Positions 1 to 8,174 of a stretch of DNA of 64,000 nt are shown one piece after another. A program made the translations under genes and the position numbers. Position 1 is the first letter of the stretch. Every line of letters starts with the position of its first letter. Location: assembly GCF_001905825.1 (NCBI RefSeq), contig NZ_LIVV01000003.1:354956-418955 (forward strand), read 5' to 3'. Source of the stretch: Streptomyces sp. CB02009 (lineage in GTDB: Bacteria > Actinomycetota > Actinomycetes > Streptomycetales > Streptomycetaceae). The notes under the pieces were generated by a model. The model saw nothing but the letters and a program-made list of their open reading frames with translations, was not told the origin of the DNA and did no database searches.

Positions 1-775
1 CGACGGCCTGGACGTCGACGACGTCGACAACGCGGTCGACGAGTCGACCGACACCGAGGAGCGGCCCGTGCCGCTCGCCGAGCAGCGCCGGGCGGCGATC
101 CTCGCCGCCCTGGAGCGGGCCGAGGCGAGCCGGGTCCTCGACCTCGGGTGTGGTCAGGGCCAGTTGGTGCAGGCGTTGCTGAAGAACCCCCGGTTCACCG
201 AGGTCGTCGGTGTCGACGTGTCCGTCCGCGCCCTGACCATCGCCGCGCGACGGCTGCGGCTGGAGCGGATGGGGGAGCGGCAGGCGGCCCGGGTGACGCT
301 GATGCAGGGCTCGCTCGCGTACACCGACAAGCGGCTGACCGGCTACGACGCGGCGGTGCTCAGCGAGGTCGTCGAGCACCTGGACCTGCCGAGGCTGCCG
401 GCCCTGGAGTACGCGGTGTTCGGCTCGGCACGGCCGCGCACGGTCCTCGTGACCACACCGAACGTCGAGTACAACGTGCGCTGGGAGTCGCTGCCGGCCG
501 GACACGTCCGGCACAGTGACCACCGCTTCGAATGGACCCGGGAGGAGTTCCGGAGCTGGGCGTCCTCGGTCGCCGAGCGGTACGGGTACGGCGTCGGGTT
601 CACCCCCGTCGGCCCGGACGACCCCGAGGTCGGACCGCCCACCCAGATGGCCGTCTTCACCCGGAACCAGGACCAGGGCCAGGACCGGAACCAGGACCGG
701 AACCAGGACCAGAAGCAGGGCCGGAAGCAGAAGCAGACCACGGACCCGACCGCCGCGAAGGAGGAACAGGCATGA
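1..775 (+). CDS. hen1: 3'-terminal RNA ribose 2'-O-methyltransferase Hen1, 3' part
   Basis: The reading frame is open from base 2, so this is the C-terminal part of a gene that begins before the window. The visible part is a SAM-dependent methyltransferase domain: VLDLGCGQGQ is the SAM loop, EVVEHL supplies the two Glu and one His of the Hen1 metal site, and PNVEYN followed by HSDHRFEWTREEF carries the last His ligand. These motifs are specific to Hen1, which methylates the 2'-OH of the 3'-terminal ribose of RNA during repair so that the mended end resists recutting. The tail after PTQMAVF is a low-complexity Gln/Asp/Arg/Lys stretch encoded by short tandem DNA repeats around 664-715. The stop overlaps the pnkp start by ATGA, so the two proteins are translationally coupled, as expected for the Pnkp-Hen1 complex. 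The N-terminal Pnkp-binding domain lies outside the window. Confidence 0.93.
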   Translation, partial: DGLDVDDVDNAVDESTDTEERPVPLAEQRRAAILAALERAEASRVLDLGCGQGQLVQALLKNPRFTEVVGVDVSVRALTIAARRLRLERMGERQAARVTLMQGSLAYTDKRLTGYDAAVLSEVVEHLDLPRLPALEYAVFGSARPRTVLVTTPNVEYNVRWESLPAGHVRHSDHRFEWTREEFRSWASSVAERYGYGVGFTPVGPDDPEVGPPTQMAVFTRNQDQGQDRNQDRNQDQKQGRKQKQTTDPTAAKEEQA

Positions 776-3342
776 CCACCGAGACCGTGAACCCGGCCGA
801 CACCACCCCGGCCCGCACCCTGCCCGTCACCGACCTGTCCCTCGTGGTCCTGGTCGGCGCCACCGGCTCCGGCAAGTCCACCTTCGCCCGGCGCCACTTC
901 AAGCCGACCGAGATCGTCTCCTCCGACTTCTGCCGGGGGCTCGTCGCCGACGACGAGAACGACCAGTCAGCGAGCAAGGACGCCTTCGACGTCCTGCACT
1001 ACATCGTGGGCAAGCGCCTCGCGGCAGGCCGGCTCGCCGTCGTCGACGCGACCAACGTGCAGCCGGAGGCGCGGCGTCAGCTCGTCCAGCTGGCCCGCTC
1101 GTACGACGTGCTGCCCCTCGCGATCGTCCTCGACCTGCCCGAGGAGGTGTGCCGCAGCAGGAACGCGGCGCGTCCCGACCGCGCGGACATGCCGGCGCAC
1201 GTCATCCAGCGCCACCGCCGCGAGCTGCGCCGCTCGCTGCGCGGACTGGAGCGCGAGGGCTTCCGCAAGGTGCACGTCCTGAAGTCAGTCGAGGAGGTCG
1301 ACGCGGCCCAGGTCGTCCTGGAGCGCCGCTTCAACGACCTGCGGCACCTCACCGGCCCCTTCGACATCATCGGTGACATCCACGGCTGCCGTTCCGAGCT
1401 GGAGACCCTGCTCGCGAAGCTCGGCTACGTCGACGGGCACCACCCCGAGGGCCGTACGGCGGTGTTCGTCGGTGACCTCGTCGACCGGGGCCCCGACTCG
1501 CCGGGCGTCCTGCGCCGGGTGATGGCGATGGTCGCCGCGGGCGACGCCCTGTGCGTCCCCGGCAACCACGAGAACAAGCTGGGCCGCTGGCTCAAGGGCC
1601 GGAAGGTCCAGGAGACCCACGGACTCGCCGAGACCATCGAGCAGCTGGGGCACGAGAGCGAGGAGTTCCGGGCCGAGGTCGGGCGGTTCATCGAGGGACT
1701 CGTCAGCCACTACGTGCTCGACGGGGGCGACCTCGTCGTCTGCCACGCGGGTCTGCCGGAGAAGTACCACGGCCGGACCTCGGGGCGGGTGCGCTCGCAC
1801 GCGCTGTACGGGGACACCACCGGCGAGACCGACGAGTTCGGGCTGCCGGTGCGCTACCCGTGGGCCGAGGAGTACCGGGGGCGGGCCACCGTCGTGTACG
1901 GCCACACCCCCGTGCCGAACACCTCCTGGATCAACAACACCCTCTGCCTCGACACCGGAGCGGTCTTCGGCGGGAAGATGACCGCCCTGCGCTGGCCCGA
2001 GCGCGAGCTCGTCGACGTACCGGCCGAGCGCGTCTGGTACGAGCCGGCCAAGCCGCTCGCGGCCGAGGCGCCCGGCGGGCACCAGGGGCGCCCCCTGGAC
2101 CTGGCGGACGTGCACGGCCGGCGGATCGTCGAGACCCGGCACCTGGGCAACGTCGCCGTGCGCGAGGAGAACGCGGCGGCCGCCCTGGAGGTGATGAGCC
2201 GGTTCGCGGTCGACCCGCGGCTGCTCACCTATCTGCCGCCGACGATGGCGCCCACCGCCACGTCGAAGGAGGAGGGCTATCTGGAGCACCCGGCCGAGGC
2301 CTTCGCCCAGTACCGGGCGGACGGCGTCGAACGGGTGGTGTGCGAGGAGAAGCACATGGGCTCCCGGGCGGTGGCCCTGGTCTGCCGGGACGCCGACGCG
2401 GCCCGTGAGCGCTTCGGTGTGGACGCCGAAGGGGCCACCGGTGCGCTGCACACCCGCACCGGACGGCCGTTCTTCGACGATCCCGCCGTCACCGAGCAGG
2501 TTCTCGACCGGCTGCGGACGGCGATCGGCGCCGCCGGGCTCTGGGACGAGCTCGACACGGACTGGCTGCTGCTCGACGGCGAACTGATGCCGTGGTCGCT
2601 GAAGTCGGCCGGGCTGCTCCGCGCGCAGTACGCGGCGGTCGGAGCGGCCTCGGGCGCGGTCTTCCCCGGAGCCGTCGCGGCGCTCGAACAGGCGGTGGCG
2701 CGCGGGGTCGAGGGGATCGACGGGCTGCTCGCGAAGCAGCGGGAGCGGGCGGTGGACGCGGCGGCGTTCACCGAGGCGTACCGGAGGTACTGCTGGCCGA
2801 CCGAGGGCCTCGACGGGGTGCGGTTCGCGCCGTTCCAGCTCCTGGGGGCGCGCGGGCGCTCGCTCGCGGCCGTCCCGCACGACGAGCAGCTCGCCTGGCT
2901 CGACCGGCTCGTGGAGCACGACCCGACCGGGCTGCTCCAGGTCACCCGGCGGCTCGTCGTCGACACGGGCGACGGGGCGTCGGTCCTGGCCGGTGTCGAC
3001 TGGTGGCTGGACATGACCGGAGCCGGTGGCGAGGGCATGGTCGTCAAGCCGCTGGCCGCACTCGTCCGCGACGGCAAGGGCCGGCTCGGTCAGCCGGGCG
3101 TCAAGGTGCGCGGCCGGGAGTACCTGCGCATCATCTACGGCCCCGAGTACACCCGGCCGGAGAACCTGGAGCGGCTGCGGCAGCGCTTCCTCGGCCACAA
3201 GCGGTCGCTGGCCCTGCGCGAGTACGCACTCGGCCTGGAAGCCCTCGACCGCCTCGCCGAGGGGGAGCCGCTGTGGCGGGTCCACGAGGCGGTGTTCGCG
3301 GTCCTGGCCCTGGAATCGGAGCCGGTGGACCCGAGGCTGTGA
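772..3342 (+). CDS. pnkp: Polynucleotide kinase-phosphatase-ligase Pnkp
   Basis: Bacterial Pnkp heals and seals broken RNA together with Hen1. At 856 residues it has the usual three-module size. The N-terminal kinase has the P-loop GATGSGKST near residue 28. The central binuclear metallophosphatase shows GDIHG, GDLVDRGPDS and PGNHENK in order. The C-terminal ligase-like adenylyltransferase has the nucleotidyl-transferase motif EKHMGSR, whose Lys is the expected AMP-accepting residue. The ATG at 772 was chosen because it overlaps the hen1 stop and follows AAGGAGG at about 758-764; longer upstream readings of the frame run inside hen1. Family knowledge: the kinase phosphorylates 5'-OH ends, the phosphatase removes 2',3'-cyclic or 3' phosphates, and sealing needs Hen1. 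Position next to a conflict-type operon is suggestive but not proof of a joint role. Confidence 0.96.
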   Translation: MTTETVNPADTTPARTLPVTDLSLVVLVGATGSGKSTFARRHFKPTEIVSSDFCRGLVADDENDQSASKDAFDVLHYIVGKRLAAGRLAVVDATNVQPEARRQLVQLARSYDVLPLAIVLDLPEEVCRSRNAARPDRADMPAHVIQRHRRELRRSLRGLEREGFRKVHVLKSVEEVDAAQVVLERRFNDLRHLTGPFDIIGDIHGCRSELETLLAKLGYVDGHHPEGRTAVFVGDLVDRGPDSPGVLRRVMAMVAAGDALCVPGNHENKLGRWLKGRKVQETHGLAETIEQLGHESEEFRAEVGRFIEGLVSHYVLDGGDLVVCHAGLPEKYHGRTSGRVRSHALYGDTTGETDEFGLPVRYPWAEEYRGRATVVYGHTPVPNTSWINNTLCLDTGAVFGGKMTALRWPERELVDVPAERVWYEPAKPLAAEAPGGHQGRPLDLADVHGRRIVETRHLGNVAVREENAAAALEVMSRFAVDPRLLTYLPPTMAPTATSKEEGYLEHPAEAFAQYRADGVERVVCEEKHMGSRAVALVCRDADAARERFGVDAEGATGALHTRTGRPFFDDPAVTEQVLDRLRTAIGAAGLWDELDTDWLLLDGELMPWSLKSAGLLRAQYAAVGAASGAVFPGAVAALEQAVARGVEGIDGLLAKQRERAVDAAAFTEAYRRYCWPTEGLDGVRFAPFQLLGARGRSLAAVPHDEQLAWLDRLVEHDPTGLLQVTRRLVVDTGDGASVLAGVDWWLDMTGAGGEGMVVKPLAALVRDGKGRLGQPGVKVRGREYLRIIYGPEYTRPENLERLRQRFLGHKRSLALREYALGLEALDRLAEGEPLWRVHEAVFAVLALESEPVDPRL

Positions 3343-3356
3343 GTCGCTGACGGATC

Positions 3357-3392
3357 GTGAGGCCCCGCGGAGACGACACCGCGGGGCCTCAC
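3357..3392 (+). terminator. Hairpin terminator after pnkp
   Basis: A perfect 14-bp inverted repeat, left arm GTGAGGCCCCGCGG (3357-3370) and right arm 3379-3392, with an 8-base loop. It lies 15 bases after the pnkp stop and has no T-run, as is common in Streptomyces. Confidence 0.8.
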
Positions 3393-3543
3393 GGCAGCGG
3401 GCGGCCGCGCCGTGCGGACCTGTGACCGCGCGGCCCCGCGGCAGCGGCCCGGTCAGACCGTGCCGCCCTGCGGCTGCGAGTCCCCACGGCAGCGGCCCGG
3501 CCGCGTCGTGCGGACCTGGTGCTGTGCGACCCCGCGGCAGCGG
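3392..3543. repeat. Degenerate ~48-bp tandem repeat, about 3 units
   Basis: The core CGGCAGCGG recurs at 3392, 3439, 3487 and 3535, spaced 47, 48 and 48 bases. Between cores the units share stretches such as CGTGCGGACCTG and GTGCGACCCCG. No convincing coding frame covers it. It fills the front of the 565-base gap between pnkp and the Crp-type gene; the rest of that gap (3544-3730) shows nothing else recognisable. Confidence 0.7.
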
Positions 3544-3732
3544 GCCCCGCGTCCCGGATGCCCTCGTGGAGATCACCACCCCTTCGGACGGGTGGGGCTC
3601 CGCGAGGGCTTCTTCGTGGGTGCGCCCCCGTCTCCGCAGGGCCTTCGCACGGTCTTCGCGAGGTCTCCGCCCGGCCCCGCCGGGGGGCGCAGGGGCGCCG
3701 GGTGCGGCGCTCCCCTGCGCCCCCCGTGCCCG

Positions 3733-3762
3733 TTGACGCGTTTCTTCCGCACCCTCTAGCGT
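3733..3762 (+). promoter_or_regulatory. Candidate vegetative promoter for the Crp-type regulator
   Basis: A TTGACG -35 box (3733-3738) is followed after 18 bases by TAGCGT (3757-3762), both good matches to Streptomyces HrdB promoters. It would give a leader of roughly 140 bases before the GTG at 3908. The nine-gene operon starting at 4726 could be transcribed from here as well. Confidence 0.5.
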
Positions 3763-3773
3763 TCTTCACCCCA

Positions 3774-3791
3774 TGACGTGACACAGCGTCA
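3774..3791. promoter_or_regulatory. Candidate operator downstream of the promoter
   Basis: An inverted repeat of TGACG (3774-3778) and CGTCA (3787-3791) with 8 bases between sits just past the expected transcription start. A Crp-family regulator binding here would give autoregulation, but the site is short and no consensus is known for this protein. Confidence 0.25.
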
Positions 3792-3907
3792 ACAGTGTGG
3801 CGAGACAAGTCACTTGGGGTGGAAACACGCACACGAATACGCCGGTCGACCATCGGCGGGCCGGTCTTCCCCGGAGGGCCCGAGAGCGGTACGGGGGTGA
3901 GCGCGCG

Positions 3908-4633
3908 GTGAGTCTCTTCGGCCAGGACCGCTCCTTCCTCCACGCCCTCCCGGCGGCCGACCGGCGGTCCCTGATCGCCGAGGGCGCCCGGCGCGTCTAC
4001 GAACCCGGGGAGGTGATGATCCGCGAACGCGACACCACCGCCTACGTCCTCGCGCTCCTCTCCGGCTGGTCCGTCGTCTCCGTGGGCACCGAGCGCGGCT
4101 CGCGGCTCATCCTCGCCCTCCGGGGCGCCGGCGAGGTGGTGGGCGACCTCGCGGCCGTCGACCGGCGCCCGCGCAGCGCCAGCGTCACCGCGCTCGGCAG
4201 GGTGGAGGCGGTGGCGATCTCCGGCGACCGGTTCCGGGGCTTCCTCGCCGCCCGGCCGCACGCCACCTCGCTGATCATGCGCCAGCTCGCGACCCGGCTG
4301 CGGAGCGCCGACGTGGAGCGCCGCGCGCTCGCCTCCGAAACGGTCCTCCAGCGCCTCGCGGCCCGTCTCGTCGAGCTGGCCGAGCGCGCGGGGCGGCGGG
4401 CCGAGGCCGGGACCGTACTCGAACTTCCGCTGCCGCAGCACGACCTGGCGGCGGCCATCGGAGCGACCCGGGAGGCGGTGGCCAAGGCCCTGCGCCTGCT
4501 GCGGGAGCAGGACGTGGTCCGCACCGCGAACCGCACCGTCATCGTCATCGACATGCGGGTCCTGGTGCTGCTCGCGGAGGGGCGCGCGCGCCCCGGCGGA
4601 GAACCGGCGGACGAATCTCCGCCGGGTGTGTAA
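3908..4633 (+). CDS. Crp/Fnr-family transcriptional regulator
   Basis: A 241-residue protein with a cyclic-nucleotide-binding fold (about residues 10-115) and a C-terminal Crp-type winged helix (about 165-210, LPQHDLAAAIGATREAVAKA). The cassette VVGDLAAVDRRPRSASV resembles the CRP phosphate-binding cassette and keeps the Arg-Ser pair, with Asp in place of the usual Glu, so ligand binding is possible but not assured. The GTG at 3908 is preferred: it follows a GGGGGTGAG stretch and puts the start just before the conserved SLFGQDRSFL; the frame extends upstream to 3797 with no conserved sequence. The gene lies 92 bases before a class III cyclase-like gene, so it may respond to that enzyme's product. 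This link is inference; the protein could instead be a redox or orphan Fnr-like regulator. Confidence 0.85.
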   Translation: MSLFGQDRSFLHALPAADRRSLIAEGARRVYEPGEVMIRERDTTAYVLALLSGWSVVSVGTERGSRLILALRGAGEVVGDLAAVDRRPRSASVTALGRVEAVAISGDRFRGFLAARPHATSLIMRQLATRLRSADVERRALASETVLQRLAARLVELAERAGRRAEAGTVLELPLPQHDLAAAIGATREAVAKALRLLREQDVVRTANRTVIVIDMRVLVLLAEGRARPGGEPADESPPGV

Positions 4634-4725
4634 ACGGCTACATCGCCGGTCGCGGAACGCGGCCAGTCTGGACACGCACCACCACGGCACCAACGGCACC
4701 GGGGCAGCACACAGGGAGTCCGAGA

Positions 4726-5703
4726 GTGAGCAGTGCGGGAGTGAGCGGGGAAGTGGGCGGCGAGGCGTGCGGCATCCACCGGTTCGTCGTCTTCGGCGAC
4801 ATCTGTGGCTCCGGGACGCTCGACCTGGCCGAGAAGAAGCACCAGCGGGCGGCGATGTACGCCGCCTTCGACGACGCGTACAGCTCCGTCGGCGTCGAAC
4901 CCGGGACCTTCCACCAGGAGGACCGGGGGGACGGCATCCTGGTCGCCCTGCGTCCCGACGTGCCGCCGACCCTCATGGTCGGCCGGTGGATCGACACGCT
5001 GTACGAGAGCCTGCGCGCCCACAACCAGGGCCGCGTCCGGCCGCTGCGGCTGCGGATCGGGATGAACGCGGGGCTCGTGACCCAGGACCGGCACGGGCTC
5101 GTCGGGCGTGCGGTGGACCTCGCCGCGCGGCTCTGCGACAGCCCCCCGGCCAAGCGGATCATGAACGAGACCCCGGAGATCGACCTCGTGGTCGTCGTCT
5201 CGGACTGGCTGTACGGGAACGTGGTCGCCGACGGCGGGCGGTACGTCGAGCCGGACCACTACCGGTCGGCCCGCATCCGGTCCAAGGAGACCGACGAGGC
5301 CGCCTGGTTCCACGTGCCGCGCAGGCCCGCGCCGCCGTTGATCGGGCGCGACGGGGAACTGCCGCCGGAGGGGGAGCCGGCGCCCGAGGGGGAGCCGGCG
5401 GCCGCGGGGGAGCGGCCGCCGGCGGGGGCGGCCCGGACCGGCGTTGGGCCGTCGCGGGGGGACGGCCCAACGCCCCGGCCCGTGGGCGGGAACCGTGAGT
5501 ACCACGTCGGGGGCGACCTCCTCGACATCCACGGCAACACGATCCACGGCGGGTTCACCGGAATCCGCAAGGGCTCGACCAAGGGCTCCGGTGACTCGGT
5601 CACGGACCCTGACCCGGACCCGCGGCCCGGTTCCGGTCCGCGTTCCGGTTCGGGTGCCGGCGCGAGTTCCGGTAAGGCCTCCGGGGCGGGTGAGCCGGAG
5701 TGA
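4726..5703 (+). CDS. Class III nucleotidyl cyclase-like protein with C-terminal low-complexity tail
   Basis: Residues 18-200 read as a class III adenylyl/guanylyl/pyrimidine cyclase catalytic domain: VFGDICGSG gives the first metal Asp (D25), EDRGDGILVAL the second (D69), LRIGMNAG the beta hairpin, and VGRAVDLAARL the transition-state region. There Arg135 is kept but the usual Asn is Asp131. The order of motifs is complete, so activity is likely, but the base specificity cannot be read by eye. A Pro/Glu/Ala linker follows, then a short beta-like motif DIHGNTIHGGFTGI near residue 266 that resembles one in the next protein. GTG at 4726 is preceded by AGGGAG. The stop overlaps the next start by GTGA, making this the first gene of a long operon that also encodes a PycTM-like membrane protein, the effector type of Pycsar anti-phage systems. 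Confidence 0.8.
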   Translation: MSSAGVSGEVGGEACGIHRFVVFGDICGSGTLDLAEKKHQRAAMYAAFDDAYSSVGVEPGTFHQEDRGDGILVALRPDVPPTLMVGRWIDTLYESLRAHNQGRVRPLRLRIGMNAGLVTQDRHGLVGRAVDLAARLCDSPPAKRIMNETPEIDLVVVVSDWLYGNVVADGGRYVEPDHYRSARIRSKETDEAAWFHVPRRPAPPLIGRDGELPPEGEPAPEGEPAAAGERPPAGAARTGVGPSRGDGPTPRPVGGNREYHVGGDLLDIHGNTIHGGFTGIRKGSTKGSGDSVTDPDPDPRPGSGPRSGSGAGASSGKASGAGEPE

Positions 5704-8174
5704 GCGACGAGGACGACGCGCCGGAGGGCGGCTCCTCGGACGCCGGGAACGGCCACGGCGACCGGGCCGACGCGCCCGACCGGGGCGGCGACCGCGGCGA
5801 CCGGGGCTCGGACCGGGGCGGCGGCGACCGCGGCGGCCGGGGTTCCGACCGGAACTCGGACCGGGGCTCGGACCGCGGCGGTGAGCGGGGCGACCGGGAC
5901 AGGGGCCGCGACCGGGACCGCGACCGGGAGGGCGGGTCCGAGCGGGGGGACGGCACCGAACAGCCCCGCGAGCCGAGCGTCTTCGCGGCCGCCGACCGGG
6001 GCCCCCTCGGCGGCGAGAGCGACACCGGCGGCGCCGCCACGGCACGGCGGGCCGTCCGGACCTGGGCGGGCGGCGCCGCCGACCGCACCACCACCATCCA
6101 CGGCGACGGCACCGTCTTCGAGGGCAACCAGATCTTCGCCCTGTACGGCTCCGAACGCACCGCCCACTTCGTCCAGGGACCCGTCCCGCCCGAGACGCTC
6201 GACCACCTGGGCCGGGTGTACTGCGCCACCTCCGGCTACCGTCGGATGCGGGACCGGCTCCGCGACCACCGGGTCCTCGTCCTGTGCGGCGAACCCGGCA
6301 GCGGCCGCAAGGCCACCGCCCTCGCCCTCCTCGACGAACTGACCGGCGGCAAGGTCTTCCGGCTCGACCCGCGCCACGGCGTCGACGAGATCACCGAGGA
6401 GGCCCTCCAGGAGAGCGGCGGCCACCTCCTGGAACTGCTCACCGAGGACGTGCGCGAGGCGGAGGGCGAACCGCGCGCCGCGCGGTCCGGCAGGGGCGAC
6501 CACACCGCCGCCCGCCGGCCCGTCACCCGGCTCTCCGAACTGCACCTGGACCGCTTCGGCGATCTGCTGCGCGGCAGGGACGCGTACGGGGTCGTCCTCG
6601 TCGAGAACGGCGAGCTCGCCGACCGGCTCCTGCGCGGCCGGTACGGCATGTACTGCCCGCCGCCGCCGGCCGACGAGGTCCTCCACCGCCACCTCTGGAA
6701 CCAGCTGCGCGCCGAGTCCGACCAGGCCCTCGGCGCCGCCCGGGCGCGCGGCGCGCGGCGGGACGTCGTCGAGGCCCTCGGCCTGGAGGAGCTGCGGCCC
6801 CGCGAGGCGGCGCGGCTCGCCGACCACCTCGCCCGGCACTGGCGCGGCGAGGTGACGGACGAGGAACTCCTCGCCGAATGCGCCTCCTTCGTACGCTCCC
6901 AGGCGCGCGAGTGGTTCGCGGGCGCCGACCGTCCGGGCGCCGTCCCCGAGGCCCTCCCGGCCCTCAACGCCGGAGCGTTCCGTATCGCCGTCGCCGTCTT
7001 CAACGGCTCCGCCTACAGCCTCGCCGCCGAGGCCGCCGAACTCCTCGCCTGGGAACTCGCGGTCACCCTCGACCCCGAACACCCGCCGGGCCGCCGTCTG
7101 TTCGGCACGCACGCCGAGCACCGGCCGGTGCAGGCGCGGGCCGTCCTGGAGGACGGCGAGCTCGACCTCGGCCCGGCCAAGGTGCCCGTGCGGGCCGTCC
7201 GCTTCCAGGGCGAGGCGCTCGCCGGAGCCGTACTCGGCGAGATCTGGCACGGCTACCACAACGTCCGCGGTCCGGTGGCCCGCTGGCTGCGCTCGCTGTG
7301 CGACGACGCGCGCCCCGAGGTGTGGGTACGGGCCTCCATCGCGGCCGGTGTCCTCTGCTCCTGGGACTGGATCCACGGCTTCCGCGAGCTGGTGGTGCCG
7401 CTCGCCGTGACCGACGACCCGGTCGCCCGCATGGCGGCCGCCACCGCGCTCGCCGAGTCCGCGCGCGACCCGCGCGTCCGGCCCGCCGTCGCCGACGTCC
7501 TCAAGAACTGGGCCGCGTCCGACGACGAGATGCTCGTCTGGACCGCGCTGCTCGCCCACGGCTACGTGCTGGCCGCCGGTGACGTCTCCGGTTCCCTCGA
7601 CGCGATCGCCCGGGTCGTCAGGGCCCGCGAGGCGACCGACGTCGACGTCCTCGTGCCCGCCTCGTTCAGCGTGGCGCGGCTGCTCGCCTGCGGCGAACCC
7701 GCGCCCGTGCTCCGACGGCTCCGGCAGTGGCTCGAGGACGGCCGGCTCAACCTCGCCAACCTTGTCCACCTCGCCGTCATCCGCACCCTGAGCACCCGGA
7801 CCACCCATCTGTGGGGGCTGCGGGAGGTCCCGGAACTGGACGGGCACGCGGCCCGCCCGCTCATGGTCGCGCTGCTCGCGACCCGGCCCGAGCTCGCGCC
7901 CGAACTGGCCGCGCTGCTGCGGTCCACCCTCACCACCGCCCGCTCGGGGGAGCCGGCCCTCGAGGCGCTCGGCGGGATGCTCCGCCGGGCCGCGAAGGAC
8001 CCCGAGTCGCTCGGGCTCGTCTGCGGCCTCCTGCCGCGCCTCGCGGTGGACCGGCGCGACCGGGACCGGCTCAGGGGCCTGCTCAACGAACTGGTCCGGG
8101 ACCGTGACCGGCCCCTGGACAGAGGCGCGGCGCGCCGGATGTGGGACGCCGTGACGGAAGGAGCGAACCGATGA
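5700..8174 (+). CDS. Large P-loop-like protein with alpha-helical repeats (conflict-operon component)
   Basis: 824 residues, no confident family. Residues 1-90 are a low-complexity Asp/Arg/Gly stretch. Around 130-150 is TIHGDGTVFEGNQI, a beta-rich motif similar to the tail of the preceding cyclase. From about 185, VLVLCGEPGSGRKATALALL looks like a Walker A loop, but with Arg-Lys where Lys-Ser/Thr is expected, followed by a weak Walker B-like GVVLVENGEL near 300; the nucleotide site may be degenerate. The C-terminal half (about 500-820) is Leu/Ala-rich helices with repeated DPxVRxxAATALAE-like units, suggesting HEAT or ARM solenoids. No signal peptide or membrane segment is seen. It overlaps both neighbours by 4 bases, so it is expected to work in the same complex. 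It could be a STAND-like sensor or a scaffold. Confidence 0.7.
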   Translation: MSDEDDAPEGGSSDAGNGHGDRADAPDRGGDRGDRGSDRGGGDRGGRGSDRNSDRGSDRGGERGDRDRGRDRDRDREGGSERGDGTEQPREPSVFAAADRGPLGGESDTGGAATARRAVRTWAGGAADRTTTIHGDGTVFEGNQIFALYGSERTAHFVQGPVPPETLDHLGRVYCATSGYRRMRDRLRDHRVLVLCGEPGSGRKATALALLDELTGGKVFRLDPRHGVDEITEEALQESGGHLLELLTEDVREAEGEPRAARSGRGDHTAARRPVTRLSELHLDRFGDLLRGRDAYGVVLVENGELADRLLRGRYGMYCPPPPADEVLHRHLWNQLRAESDQALGAARARGARRDVVEALGLEELRPREAARLADHLARHWRGEVTDEELLAECASFVRSQAREWFAGADRPGAVPEALPALNAGAFRIAVAVFNGSAYSLAAEAAELLAWELAVTLDPEHPPGRRLFGTHAEHRPVQARAVLEDGELDLGPAKVPVRAVRFQGEALAGAVLGEIWHGYHNVRGPVARWLRSLCDDARPEVWVRASIAAGVLCSWDWIHGFRELVVPLAVTDDPVARMAAATALAESARDPRVRPAVADVLKNWAASDDEMLVWTALLAHGYVLAAGDVSGSLDAIARVVRAREATDVDVLVPASFSVARLLACGEPAPVLRRLRQWLEDGRLNLANLVHLAVIRTLSTRTTHLWGLREVPELDGHAARPLMVALLATRPELAPELAALLRSTLTTARSGEPALEALGGMLRRAAKDPESLGLVCGLLPRLAVDRRDRDRLRGLLNELVRDRDRPLDRGAARRMWDAVTEGANR

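Noticed and set aside
532..771. In-frame upstream extension of pnkp
   Set aside because: It lies inside hen1 and encodes Pro/Gly/Arg repeats; the ATG at 772 has the ribosome site and the coupled overlap.
1285..3579. Long minus-strand frame opposite pnkp
   Set aside because: Pnkp on the plus strand has all family motifs; the antisense protein is low-complexity.
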